DNA of 5,179 nucleotides from NCBI GenBank assembly GCA_964458125.1, contig CAYWHE010000246.1, positions 1-5,179 on the forward strand. Reading direction: 5' to 3'. Shown one piece after another: positions 1-5,179 of this stretch. Both the position numbers and the translations under genes were made by a program. The notes under the pieces are model-generated. The model made no database searches and was not told the origin of the DNA. It saw only the letters and a list, made by a program, of their open reading frames with translations. Source of the DNA: CAYWHE01 sp964458125 (lineage in GTDB: Bacteria > Bacteroidota > Bacteroidia > AKYH767-A > OLB10). How positions within the stretch are numbered: position 1 is the stretch's first letter; the number at the start of each line of letters is the position of its first letter.

Positions 1-1
1 C

Positions 2-2845
2 GTTAACCTGCAGGCACTGGTGGAAGAAGTTTTGTTTGAAGATAATTTTAACCTGGGGCCATTGCCTAACAAGTGGAGCCAGACTACCGGAACCATCAGT
101 TCGGCCTGCGGTTCATATACAGGCGATGCCTTGTACTTTAATAACAACGGAGCAAGATTTGCTTCCACACAAAACATGAATCTATCGGCAGGAGGAATCA
201 TTCAATTCCGCCTGAAAATCGCCGCCGGGTCTGCTCCCTGTGAAGATGCAGATCCGGGCGAAAATGTAATACTCACTTACTCCATCAATTCAGGTCAAAC
301 CTGGACGCCGGTAGCTGTATTCAACGAAGCGCTTTACCCTCAATTTACGCTGATTAACATTCCGCTTCCAACCGCAGCAGCAACTTCCTCCACCATGTTG
401 CGGTGGTCGCAGGCCATTCATTCAGGTGTCAATGAAGACAACTGGGCGCTTGATGATATTTCCATTCGGCATAATGCCCTGTCAGGTTATTCGTTTTCCT
501 GGTCACCTTCCACCGCCTTGTTGTACCCGCTGTCAGCCCAGACACCTGCCGTTCCGGATTCCAATATGATCTATTCACTTGTTATAACCGACAGTATCAG
601 CGGTTGCATGCTTTCGGATTCTGTTTTCATCCAGGTCAACGACCTTCCGGTTTTTGAACTCGGAGCGGATACTACACTTTGCAGCGGTCCTGTCATTACC
701 ATCGATGCAGGAAATTCAGGCACTTCCTGGCAATGGTCCACCGGAAGCACCAACCAAACAATCTCCTGCACACTTTCCGGCACCTATTTCGTAACAGTTA
801 CAAATGCCGGAGGATGCACAGCTAAAGATTCCCTTACGCTGCATTTTATTCCCATTCCTTTACCACCGCTGGGAAATGACACCTTCCTGTGTGATGGAAA
901 TACCATTCAGTTGCAGGCTCAAAACCCCGGATCTTCCTACCTGTGGTCTGGTGGCGATACAACGCAATCCATGGCGGTTATTCAAAGCGGCACCTATATC
1001 CTCACCGTTACAAACGGCGGATTATGCCGGATTGAGGACAGTATACAGGTGAGTTTCCTGTCTCTGCCTTCAGTCACCCTTATTCCGGATACACAGCTTT
1101 GTTCCGGAAACCAGATTAGCCTGGATGCAGGAACTTCCGGATACGTTTACTACTGGTCGACAGGTTTTAACGGCCCCGCCATCACGGTTCTGATTACAGG
1201 AAACTATTGGGTGGAGGTTACTGATTCGAACGGATGCCGGAACAGGGATTCCGTGAATGTAACATTCACGCCCCTTCCGGTGGTGAACCTGGGCAGCGAT
1301 ACAACATTTTGCCAGGGAGGTCAAATCCTGCTGCAGGCGGGAAACCCGGGAGCCGATTATCAATGGTCGGATGGCTCCACCTGGTCCGTTTTCTCCACCG
1401 GAACTTCCGGAATAATCGTTGTAACGGTAACAGACTCCCTTCACTGTACCTCCGTTGATTCCATCCGGATTACGGTATTACCATTGCCGTCTGTCTGGCT
1501 TGGCGCCGATACCATTTTATGTGCAGGAGATTCGCTCCTGCTGAATGCAGGCAATCCCGGAGCTACCTTCAATTGGTCCACGCACCATCATACTTCATCC
1601 ATTCTGATCAGGGAAACCGGTTCCTACCAGGTCTATGTCACCGATTCCAATGATTGTATTTCCACGGATGATATTCTGGTCCGCTTTAAAAGTCCTCCGT
1701 CCATCCGGTTGTCATCCTTTGCCTTGCTCTGTATCGGCGACAGCATGGAGATTCATCCGCTGGCCCCGGAAGCAGTCAGTTCCATTTGGGTTCCGTCTTT
1801 CGGATTACAGCCCATTTCGCATATCTCAGTTATTGCATTTCCGCAAATTCCGGTTACCTATACGCTTACCATCTGGGATTCGATTCACTGCACCTCCTCA
1901 GCCGTCATTTCCATCGGGATAAAGCATCCCCCGTTAGTATTCCTTGGTCACGACACTGCATTTTGTGAAGGACAGGCCATAACTCTTCATGCTGGAAGCG
2001 GAGAACCTGCGTATTCCTGGAACAACCAATCAGACGATAGTGTGCTGACAGTGACCACTGTTGGCACTTACTGGGTTGAAGTTCAAAATTCCTGCGGAAG
2101 ACGGAGGGATTCAATTGTCATTGGAAATCCATATCCACTTCCTGTCCCTGTCCTTGGTCATGGGGGAGTCATCTGCCGGGAACCTGAACCGGTCCTGGAT
2201 GCCGGAAATGAAGGATGCATCTATAACTGGTCTGATGGAACAACCAACCGGTATCTCCATCCAGCCGTTTCAGGAACATATACAGTTACCGTTACAAGCG
2301 AACATCAATGCACCGCTTCAGGTCAGGTACAGCTGGAACTTATTGATAAACCTGATTTTAGCCTGGGTGCAGACACCCTGCTTTGTCAAGGTCATGTATG
2401 GAAGCTCGAGGCAACAGCGCCTTATGCCACCTATGAATGGCAGGACGGCAGCCAAAACCCATACCTGTATGCCAGCCAGCCAGGCTGGTACTGGGTCCGG
2501 GTAAACAATCAGTGTGGTACTGATTCGGACAGTTTATTCCTGGATTATGCGGATTGCCTGTGCCGGTTATACATTCCCAATGCCTTTACTCCAAACGAGG
2601 ACGGCGTAAATGATCAGTTTCTGCCGCAGACCTACTGTGAGGTTAATAAATACCAACTTCGTGTTTTCAACCGATGGGGGGAATTGCTGTTTGAAACATC
2701 CGATTTCCGTAAGGGCTGGAATGGCCTGAAAAATAACCGGCCTTCACCTGAAGGCATTTACGTGTATGATATACGTTATGAGTCGGAGATCCAGGGACAA
2801 AAAAATGAAACCAGGAATTGCAGCAGCTTCGCACTGATCCGCTGA
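2..2845 (+). CDS. Large T9SS-secreted surface protein with Reelin-like and Ig/PKD-like repeats (5' partial)
   Basis: The frame is open to the left edge, so the true start lies outside the window; the GTG at 20 is only an internal valine (residues below are counted from it). Residues ~5-149 resemble a Reelin subrepeat: an LFEDNF opening, ENVILTYSINSGQTW at ~81-95 and NWALDDISI at 141-149. Residues 150-208 form a PKD-like module (SWSP...GC). Residues 209-845 are nine ~70-residue Ig/PKD-like repeats. Residues ~846-941 are a type B T9SS sorting domain, with IPNAFTPNEDGVND (852-865), FNRWGELLFE (883-892), GWNG (899-902) and PEGIYVYD (910-917). In this family the C-terminal domain directs export across the outer membrane by the T9SS; secretion or cell attachment normally follows. 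A role in adhesion or as an extracellular scaffold is inferred; no enzymatic domain is visible in this part. The frame is intact and ends at TGA, 17 bases before a terminator-like hairpin. Confidence 0.93.
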   Translation, partial: VNLQALVEEVLFEDNFNLGPLPNKWSQTTGTISSACGSYTGDALYFNNNGARFASTQNMNLSAGGIIQFRLKIAAGSAPCEDADPGENVILTYSINSGQTWTPVAVFNEALYPQFTLINIPLPTAAATSSTMLRWSQAIHSGVNEDNWALDDISIRHNALSGYSFSWSPSTALLYPLSAQTPAVPDSNMIYSLVITDSISGCMLSDSVFIQVNDLPVFELGADTTLCSGPVITIDAGNSGTSWQWSTGSTNQTISCTLSGTYFVTVTNAGGCTAKDSLTLHFIPIPLPPLGNDTFLCDGNTIQLQAQNPGSSYLWSGGDTTQSMAVIQSGTYILTVTNGGLCRIEDSIQVSFLSLPSVTLIPDTQLCSGNQISLDAGTSGYVYYWSTGFNGPAITVLITGNYWVEVTDSNGCRNRDSVNVTFTPLPVVNLGSDTTFCQGGQILLQAGNPGADYQWSDGSTWSVFSTGTSGIIVVTVTDSLHCTSVDSIRITVLPLPSVWLGADTILCAGDSLLLNAGNPGATFNWSTHHHTSSILIRETGSYQVYVTDSNDCISTDDILVRFKSPPSIRLSSFALLCIGDSMEIHPLAPEAVSSIWVPSFGLQPISHISVIAFPQIPVTYTLTIWDSIHCTSSAVISIGIKHPPLVFLGHDTAFCEGQAITLHAGSGEPAYSWNNQSDDSVLTVTTVGTYWVEVQNSCGRRRDSIVIGNPYPLPVPVLGHGGVICREPEPVLDAGNEGCIYNWSDGTTNRYLHPAVSGTYTVTVTSEHQCTASGQVQLELIDKPDFSLGADTLLCQGHVWKLEATAPYATYEWQDGSQNPYLYASQPGWYWVRVNNQCGTDSDSLFLDYADCLCRLYIPNAFTPNEDGVNDQFLPQTYCEVNKYQLRVFNRWGELLFETSDFRKGWNGLKNNRPSPEGIYVYDIRYESEIQGQKNETRNCSSFALIR
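644..2554 (+). repeat. Nine tandem ~70-residue Ig/PKD-like protein repeats
   Basis: The repeats start near 644, 854, 1064, 1274, 1484, 1694, 1928, 2135 and 2348; the first five units are exactly 210 bases each. The consensus is LPxxxLGxDTxLCxG, then LxAGNxGxxYxWSxG, then SGTYxVTVTxxxGC and xDSIxV. Each unit has one cysteine in the LCxG segment and a second about 40-45 residues later near GC, a spacing that fits one disulfide per module. Unit 6 (1694-1927) is longer and of another subtype, lacking the LGxDT and AGN motifs but with WVPSFGL and TYTLTIWD. Unit 8 has lost LGxDT and carries an extra cysteine before YNW. DNA identity between units is only moderate, so the duplications are old. In related proteins such arrays are stalks or binding modules. 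Confidence 0.9.
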
Positions 2846-2861
2846 ATGTTCCGCATGGCTT

Positions 2862-2937
2862 AATGGCCCGGCAAATTTCCGGAAAAGTTCATCAGGGGGG
2901 TGAATCTTATTTCCTTTCCGCCGGGCCATTCCTTTTT
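2862..2937 (+). terminator. Likely intrinsic terminator with a long loop, after the surface protein gene
   Basis: AATGGCCCGGC at 2862-2872 and GCCGGGCCATT at 2920-2930 form a perfect 11-bp GC-rich stem. The T-tract CCTTTTT follows at once (2931-2937). The stem starts 17 bases after the TGA of the surface protein gene, which suits termination on the + strand. The loop is 47 nt, far longer than typical, and contains its own palindrome TTTCCGGAAA (2876-2885). The opposite strand lacks a T-tract, so I read it as one-directional. Confidence 0.7.
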
Positions 2938-3227
2938 ACAATCAAACTTTTTCATGAACCCTTTGAAATGGAAATTTTAAAAATCTGCCTTCCAAAACCC
3001 AGTTTATAATTCAGGGAATATATCCGTTGTGTAACAACGATACACTTTGTCAAATCAGCGCATAGGTTTATTACATGCAGCATCAAATGCGATTTTTACA
3101 TTAACCGCTATTATCCGATATACCGGAAATTGAAAAATTACGATCCATCCGGCAACTCATTGATATAATTTTGGAGCTGACTTATAAAAATCCACCAACG
3201 GTCCCCGGAATAACCTGTTATTGACCG
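2938..3227. other. AT-rich intergenic region between convergent genes, no gene seen
   Basis: No frame here encodes a recognisable protein; every reading is short and interrupted. The only structures seen are a small hairpin at 3021-3042 (CGTTGT, loop GTA, ACAACG, with flanking TAT/ATA that can pair around one bulged C) and a match to the Bacteroidota -7 consensus TAnnTTTG at 3166-3173 on the + strand. That match has no TTG at the expected distance upstream. I see no clear terminator for the - strand gene ending at 3228; the best candidate, GGTC...GACC with inner AATAA/TTATT at about 3200-3227, is weak and asymmetric. Confidence 0.6.
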
Positions 3228-3893
3228 CTAAAGGTTCAGAATAAAATATTCCAGGATATCCTGAATGTCATGACTATAATATCCCATCGGATGGTTGTGA
3301 AAAGTGGTAAAAAAGATAACTCCACCTGGATTTTCATCATCCACATCCATGCTTGCGGCAAGCGGCCCATAGCCCATAGCATTGTCTGAAATGATCACAT
3401 TGAATGGCAAGTCTACCTGGCTGATCACTTCCCATCCACCCAAATCATAATAAATATCAAGCGAATCCTTACCGAGCAGGTTGATAATAGCCGGGCTGAT
3501 TATGTCTGTATTATAAATCATGCCGGCTATCCCTGACTTTAGCGTACAAAGTGAAGAATCTTCAATAAAGCCGCCAATTTTAGGTGACACACAGGAAGCC
3601 AAAGCATGAACGCCCGATTCAGCGGAGTGTCCCATACGACTGAGATGGTAATCCATACCGGGACGGAGATGGTTGTCGCCGGTCAGGCATTCAACCGCAA
3701 AATCGGAAGCATAAATACTCCCCAGGCCGGCTATATAACTGTTCAGGTTCGCATACCTGGAACTATCCATATTCAATCCCGACATCTCCAGGAGTCCGCA
3801 ATTTAAAAACAGGGCCGCGTAAGGGGTAAGAGTGGGAAGACTGGACAAATCATTCAACGTTAGGGCTGACGCATTATAGCCCAGGGTATCCAT
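3228..3893 (-). CDS. Glutamine amidotransferase-like (ThuA/DJ-1-type fold) domain protein, start uncertain
   Basis: From the ATG at 3893 this gives 221 residues. Landmarks are LFLNCG at 28-33, an expanded 'GLGSIYASDFA' segment at 56-66 (relatives as I recall have GGS; here the second Gly is Leu), IGGFIEDSSLC, DLGGWEVI, and FFTTFHNHP at 194-202 leading to ILEYFILNL at the C-terminus. This order (LNCG, GSxYASD, TxFHN) matches a class I glutamine amidotransferase-like fold found in bacterial envelope proteins. No reaction or catalytic triad can be assigned. The frame stays open for 18 codons upstream of this ATG to the TAG at 3948, and those codons look like the first strand and helix of the domain, so the ATG is probably not a genuine start. 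Without upstream sequence the product has no signal peptide, although the fold seems made for the periplasm or surface. It ends at TAG 3228-3230, right after the natural end of the domain. Confidence 0.7.
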   Translation of the reverse strand: MDTLGYNASALTLNDLSSLPTLTPYAALFLNCGLLEMSGLNMDSSRYANLNSYIAGLGSIYASDFAVECLTGDNHLRPGMDYHLSRMGHSAESGVHALASCVSPKIGGFIEDSSLCTLKSGIAGMIYNTDIISPAIINLLGKDSLDIYYDLGGWEVISQVDLPFNVIISDNAMGYGPLAASMDVDDENPGGVIFFTTFHNHPMGYYSHDIQDILEYFILNL

Positions 3894-3947
3894 GATGATG
3901 GTTTCGATTTTATCCCAGCTGCCGGGAATGTATGCCAGATTTTTGAC

Positions 3948-4313
3948 CTATTTCAATTCGGTCTGAACATAGGAAAGGGAAATAGTCTGTTTGGATTCAA
4001 TACTGGTGTTTATTTCCGTTTTAAAAACATGTCCTCCTCCCGTCTGTATTACCAACTTGTAGGTTCCTGCAGCCACCGGCAAAACAAAGTCCCCGTTTTT
4101 ATCCGAAACCGTTTTGTAAATGCCGGCCAGTATTTCGGCAGATCCAATGGCTTTACCGGATGGGGCGTGAACCTTTCCTGAAAATGCGGCATCGACAACA
4201 GGCTGAGCGTTTCCGGATTCCTGCTCTCCCTTTTTACAGCTTGCCAACATCAGGCTGCTGAACAGGAAAAGCAATAGTATTCTGGCTTTTGGTTTGCGTT
4301 GGTTTGTTTTCAT
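3948..4313 (-). CDS. Lipoprotein with carboxypeptidase-regulatory-like domain (probable N-terminal part of a longer protein)
   Basis: The 121-residue product starts at ATG 4313. A basic N-terminus (MKTNQRKPKAR) and a hydrophobic stretch (12-23) lead to the lipobox LASC with C26 as the predicted lipidated cysteine. CKKGEQE follows: a charged stretch after the cysteine, though not a clear match to the acidic surface-export signals described in Bacteroidota. Residues ~44-115 form a transthyretin-like/carboxypeptidase-regulatory fold: FSGKVHAPSGKAIGSAEI, then SDKNGDFVLPVAAGTYKLVI. This fold is usually an accessory domain joined to something else, which supports the idea that the TAG at 3948 cuts a longer protein. 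AGAGAG-like purines lie about 8-12 bases upstream of the start, but Bacteroidota depend little on such sites. The ATG choice is supported by the complete signal peptide. Confidence 0.85.
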   Translation of the reverse strand: MKTNQRKPKARILLLFLFSSLMLASCKKGEQESGNAQPVVDAAFSGKVHAPSGKAIGSAEILAGIYKTVSDKNGDFVLPVAAGTYKLVIQTGGGHVFKTEINTSIESKQTISLSYVQTELK

Positions 4314-4578
4314 GGGACGCTCTCTTTTATGGTTTAATAAAGAAGACGGAATTAACGGGCATTCCGATGCACATGCTTTAAATTATAATTATTTACGGAT
4401 GGCGGAAAAACCCATCAGTCCAAAGGCCAAATCAAGGATAAAAATTTATAAAACAGAAAGGAGAAAGGCTTAATCCAAACCTCATGTTCTGAAACTCAGC
4501 GGGATAACCGGCAGTTTGTACTGACTGGCATGATACAGGACAAGAAATAAATGGCAACGCTTCCTGCAGGAAAATTCA
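4314..4578. other. Intergenic region upstream of the lipoprotein gene; promoter not identified
   Basis: This 265-base gap separates the DUF3467 gene from the lipoprotein gene, both on the - strand, and should hold the promoter of the latter. I found no exact TAnnTTTG on the - strand; the nearest is TATCCTTG (one mismatch) at about 4434-4441, without a good -33 partner. TTCCTGCAGGAA at 4561-4572 is a perfect 12-base palindrome without a loop just past the DUF3467 stop, but no T-tract follows. No coding frame is recognisable. Confidence 0.5.
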
Positions 4579-4887
4579 TTAAGCCTGTGCAGTAGGGCCT
4601 CCAAAATTCATGGGAATACTGATTCCTTCCGTCTGTTTAATGACACCATGAATATTTTCGAACTTGCTGATATTGTCATGCAGGGCAGTCAGAAAACGCT
4701 TCGCATGCTGAGGTGTCAGCACCACACGGGACTTCACCTTGGCCTTGGGGACGCCCGGCATTACCTTAATAAAATCAATCACAAATTCACTGTTGCTGTG
4801 TGTAATGATGGCGAGGTTGGAATAAATTCCTTCCGCCATATCCTCCGTGAGTTCAATATTGAGCTGGGGTGCGTGTTTTTCGTCCAT
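4579..4887 (-). CDS. DUF3467 family protein
   Basis: The 102-residue product is recognisable throughout: LNIELTEDMAEGIYSNLAII near residue 10, THSNSEFVIDFIKVMPGVPKAKVKSRVVLTPQHAKRFL in the middle (starting near residue 30), a helix DNISKFENIHG, and a C-terminal PMNFGGPTAQA. This is the DUF3467 family, small soluble proteins of unknown function common in Bacteroidota. There is no signal peptide or membrane segment, so it is cytoplasmic. It follows rpoC on the same strand with 105 bases between, an arrangement I remember as recurrent in this phylum; the link suggests, but does not prove, a role near transcription. The ATG at 4887 gives the usual family length and no earlier in-frame start is needed. 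A terminator-like hairpin lies between the genes, so expression probably depends on partial readthrough or its own promoter. Confidence 0.93.
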   Translation of the reverse strand: MDEKHAPQLNIELTEDMAEGIYSNLAIITHSNSEFVIDFIKVMPGVPKAKVKSRVVLTPQHAKRFLTALHDNISKFENIHGVIKQTEGISIPMNFGGPTAQA

Positions 4888-4925
4888 GGGATCAGATGTT
4901 TAGCAGAATTAACTATTGTTAACCA

Positions 4926-4933
4926 CAAAAATA
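4926..4933 (-). promoter_or_regulatory. Possible -7 promoter element for the DUF3467 gene
   Basis: The - strand reads TATTTTTG, an exact match to the Bacteroidota sigma-A -7 consensus TAnnTTTG, directly after the T-tract of the upstream hairpin. It would start transcription about 30 bases before the DUF3467 ATG. No TTG is present about 20 bases further upstream, and the stretch is AT-rich, so a chance match is quite possible. Confidence 0.3.
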
Positions 4934-4972
4934 AAAAAAGTCCGGCGGATAAAGATGTCCGTCGGACTTTTT
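4933..4972 (-). terminator. Bidirectional intrinsic terminator after rpoC
   Basis: Arms 4935-4949 and 4958-4972 pair over 15 positions around an 8-base loop, with core AGTCCGGCGGA / TCCGTCGGACT. The single non-Watson-Crick position is G-T on the + strand and A-C on the - strand. On the - strand, seven T residues (4933-4939 complement) follow the stem, 20 bases past the rpoC stop, as expected for rpoC termination. The A/T outer arms give a T-run in the + direction too, although no + strand gene ends here. Confidence 0.85.
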
Positions 4973-4992
4973 ATTTCTGAACAAAGGAAGGC

Positions 4993-5179
4993 TTATTTCA
5001 CCAATTCCTCTTTGTCCATACTTTTGGAAGCCATCAGCAGGTCGTATTCTTCCTGGGATCCGACGATGATCTTCTCATATTCACGCAAACCTGTTCCGGC
5101 TGGGATCAGGTGACCCACGATGACATTTTCCTTCAATCCAAGCAATTCATCAATCTTTCCATTGATGGCAGCCTCATTG
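4993..5179 (-). CDS. rpoC: RNA polymerase subunit beta' (C-terminal 61 residues)
   Basis: Only the 3' end is in the window, running off the right edge. The - strand frame reads NEAAINGKIDELLGLKENV, then IVGHLIPAGTGLREYE, and ends MDKEELVK before TAA at 4993-4995. GLKENVIVGHLIPAGTG is the hallmark near the C-terminus of bacterial beta' subunits, part of the catalytic core RNA polymerase in the cytoplasm. The acidic, lysine-rich tail after VGSQEEYD is a variable region. The frame is intact. It is followed by a strong hairpin terminator and then the DUF3467 gene on the same strand. Confidence 0.97.
   Translation of the reverse strand, partial: NEAAINGKIDELLGLKENVIVGHLIPAGTGLREYEKIIVGSQEEYDLLMASKSMDKEELVK

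Larger units (their letters stand above)
3228..4313 (-). pseudogene. Lipoprotein gene (regulatory-like + amidotransferase-like domains) interrupted by one in-frame TAG
   Basis: The frames 4313-3951 and 3947-3231 are in the same phase and separated only by TAG at 3948-3950. Read across it, the gene has 361 codons with the stop as codon 122. It would encode a lipoprotein signal with C26, a carboxypeptidase-regulatory-like beta-sandwich (~44-115), and then a glutamine-amidotransferase/ThuA-like domain beginning VKNLAYIPGSWDKIETII. That segment looks like the first beta-strand and helix of the domain, yet it has no ATG, GTG or TTG codon of its own, so a separately started second protein would lack it. 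No frameshift and no other stop occurs, which points to a recent change or a sequencing error rather than an old decayed gene. One base change in the TAG would restore CAG, AAG or TGG. The domain order is what I recall of Bacteroidota lipoproteins; I could not check by search. Stop readthrough or two separate genes remain possible. Confidence 0.6.

Noticed and set aside
640..1420. Frequent TTCCGG words, possible uptake or binding sequence
   Set aside because: They fall at coding positions for Leu-Pro and Ser-Gly in the repeats, so repeated protein motifs and codon preference explain them.
1070..1444. A 124-residue open frame on the - strand inside the surface protein gene
   Set aside because: It lies opposite clearly repeated, family-recognisable coding sequence, and its product has no recognisable motif; it is a by-product of the codon use of the real gene.
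2061..2504. A 147-residue + strand frame overlapping repeats 7-9
   Set aside because: It is in another frame of the repeat region, which reads clearly as Ig-like modules; the alternative product is not recognisable.
3910..3930. Hairpin downstream of the TAG as a readthrough stimulator
   Set aside because: The pairing CCCG/TGGG is only four pairs with a wobble, too weak to support programmed readthrough.
3231..3947. Reassignment of TAG to an amino acid genome-wide
   Set aside because: The second frame stops at TAG 3228-3230 right after the natural end of its domain, while the 29 codons beyond it look like nothing; the other complete genes use TGA and TAA.
4561..4572. Palindrome TTCCTGCAGGAA as terminator of DUF3467
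   Set aside because: It has no loop and no T-tract follows on the - strand; it may be chance.
4648..4980. A 110-residue open frame on the + strand over DUF3467 and the rpoC terminator
   Set aside because: It is antisense to a confidently recognised family protein and runs through a terminator hairpin; no motif supports it.

Overview
The window looks like chromosomal DNA from a member of the Bacteroidota. Three things point there: a large surface protein ending in a type B sorting domain of the type IX secretion system (T9SS, 'gliding motility-associated C-terminal domain'), a DUF3467 gene directly downstream of rpoC, and a lipoprotein with a carboxypeptidase-regulatory-like fold. Class or genus cannot be fixed from this sequence.

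Left part (2-2845, + strand): the 3' part of a very large secreted, probably adhesin-like protein. Its N-terminus lies outside the window. In order it shows a Reelin-repeat-like beta-sandwich segment, a PKD-like module, nine ~70-residue Ig/PKD-like repeats that each carry two cysteines, and the T9SS type B sorting domain. A long-loop hairpin with a T-tract follows it.

Middle (2938-3227) is AT-rich and has no convincing gene. It separates the surface protein from convergent genes on the - strand.

Right-middle (3228-4313, - strand): two reading frames in exactly the same phase, separated by a single TAG codon at 3948-3950. The first is a lipoprotein signal plus a carboxypeptidase-regulatory-like domain. 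The second is a glutamine-amidotransferase-like/ThuA-like domain whose first strand is encoded in the 18 codons between the TAG and the first available ATG. Together they read as one 361-codon lipoprotein gene broken by one stop codon. This is the most interesting feature of the window: a recent nonsense mutation, an assembly error, stop readthrough, or a split gene.

Right end (4579-5179, - strand): a DUF3467 gene preceded by the last 61 codons of rpoC (RNA polymerase beta' subunit), with a strong hairpin between them that can terminate in both directions. This is housekeeping DNA, so the window runs from a core transcription locus into surface and envelope genes. I found no mobile element, CRISPR array, tRNA or rRNA.
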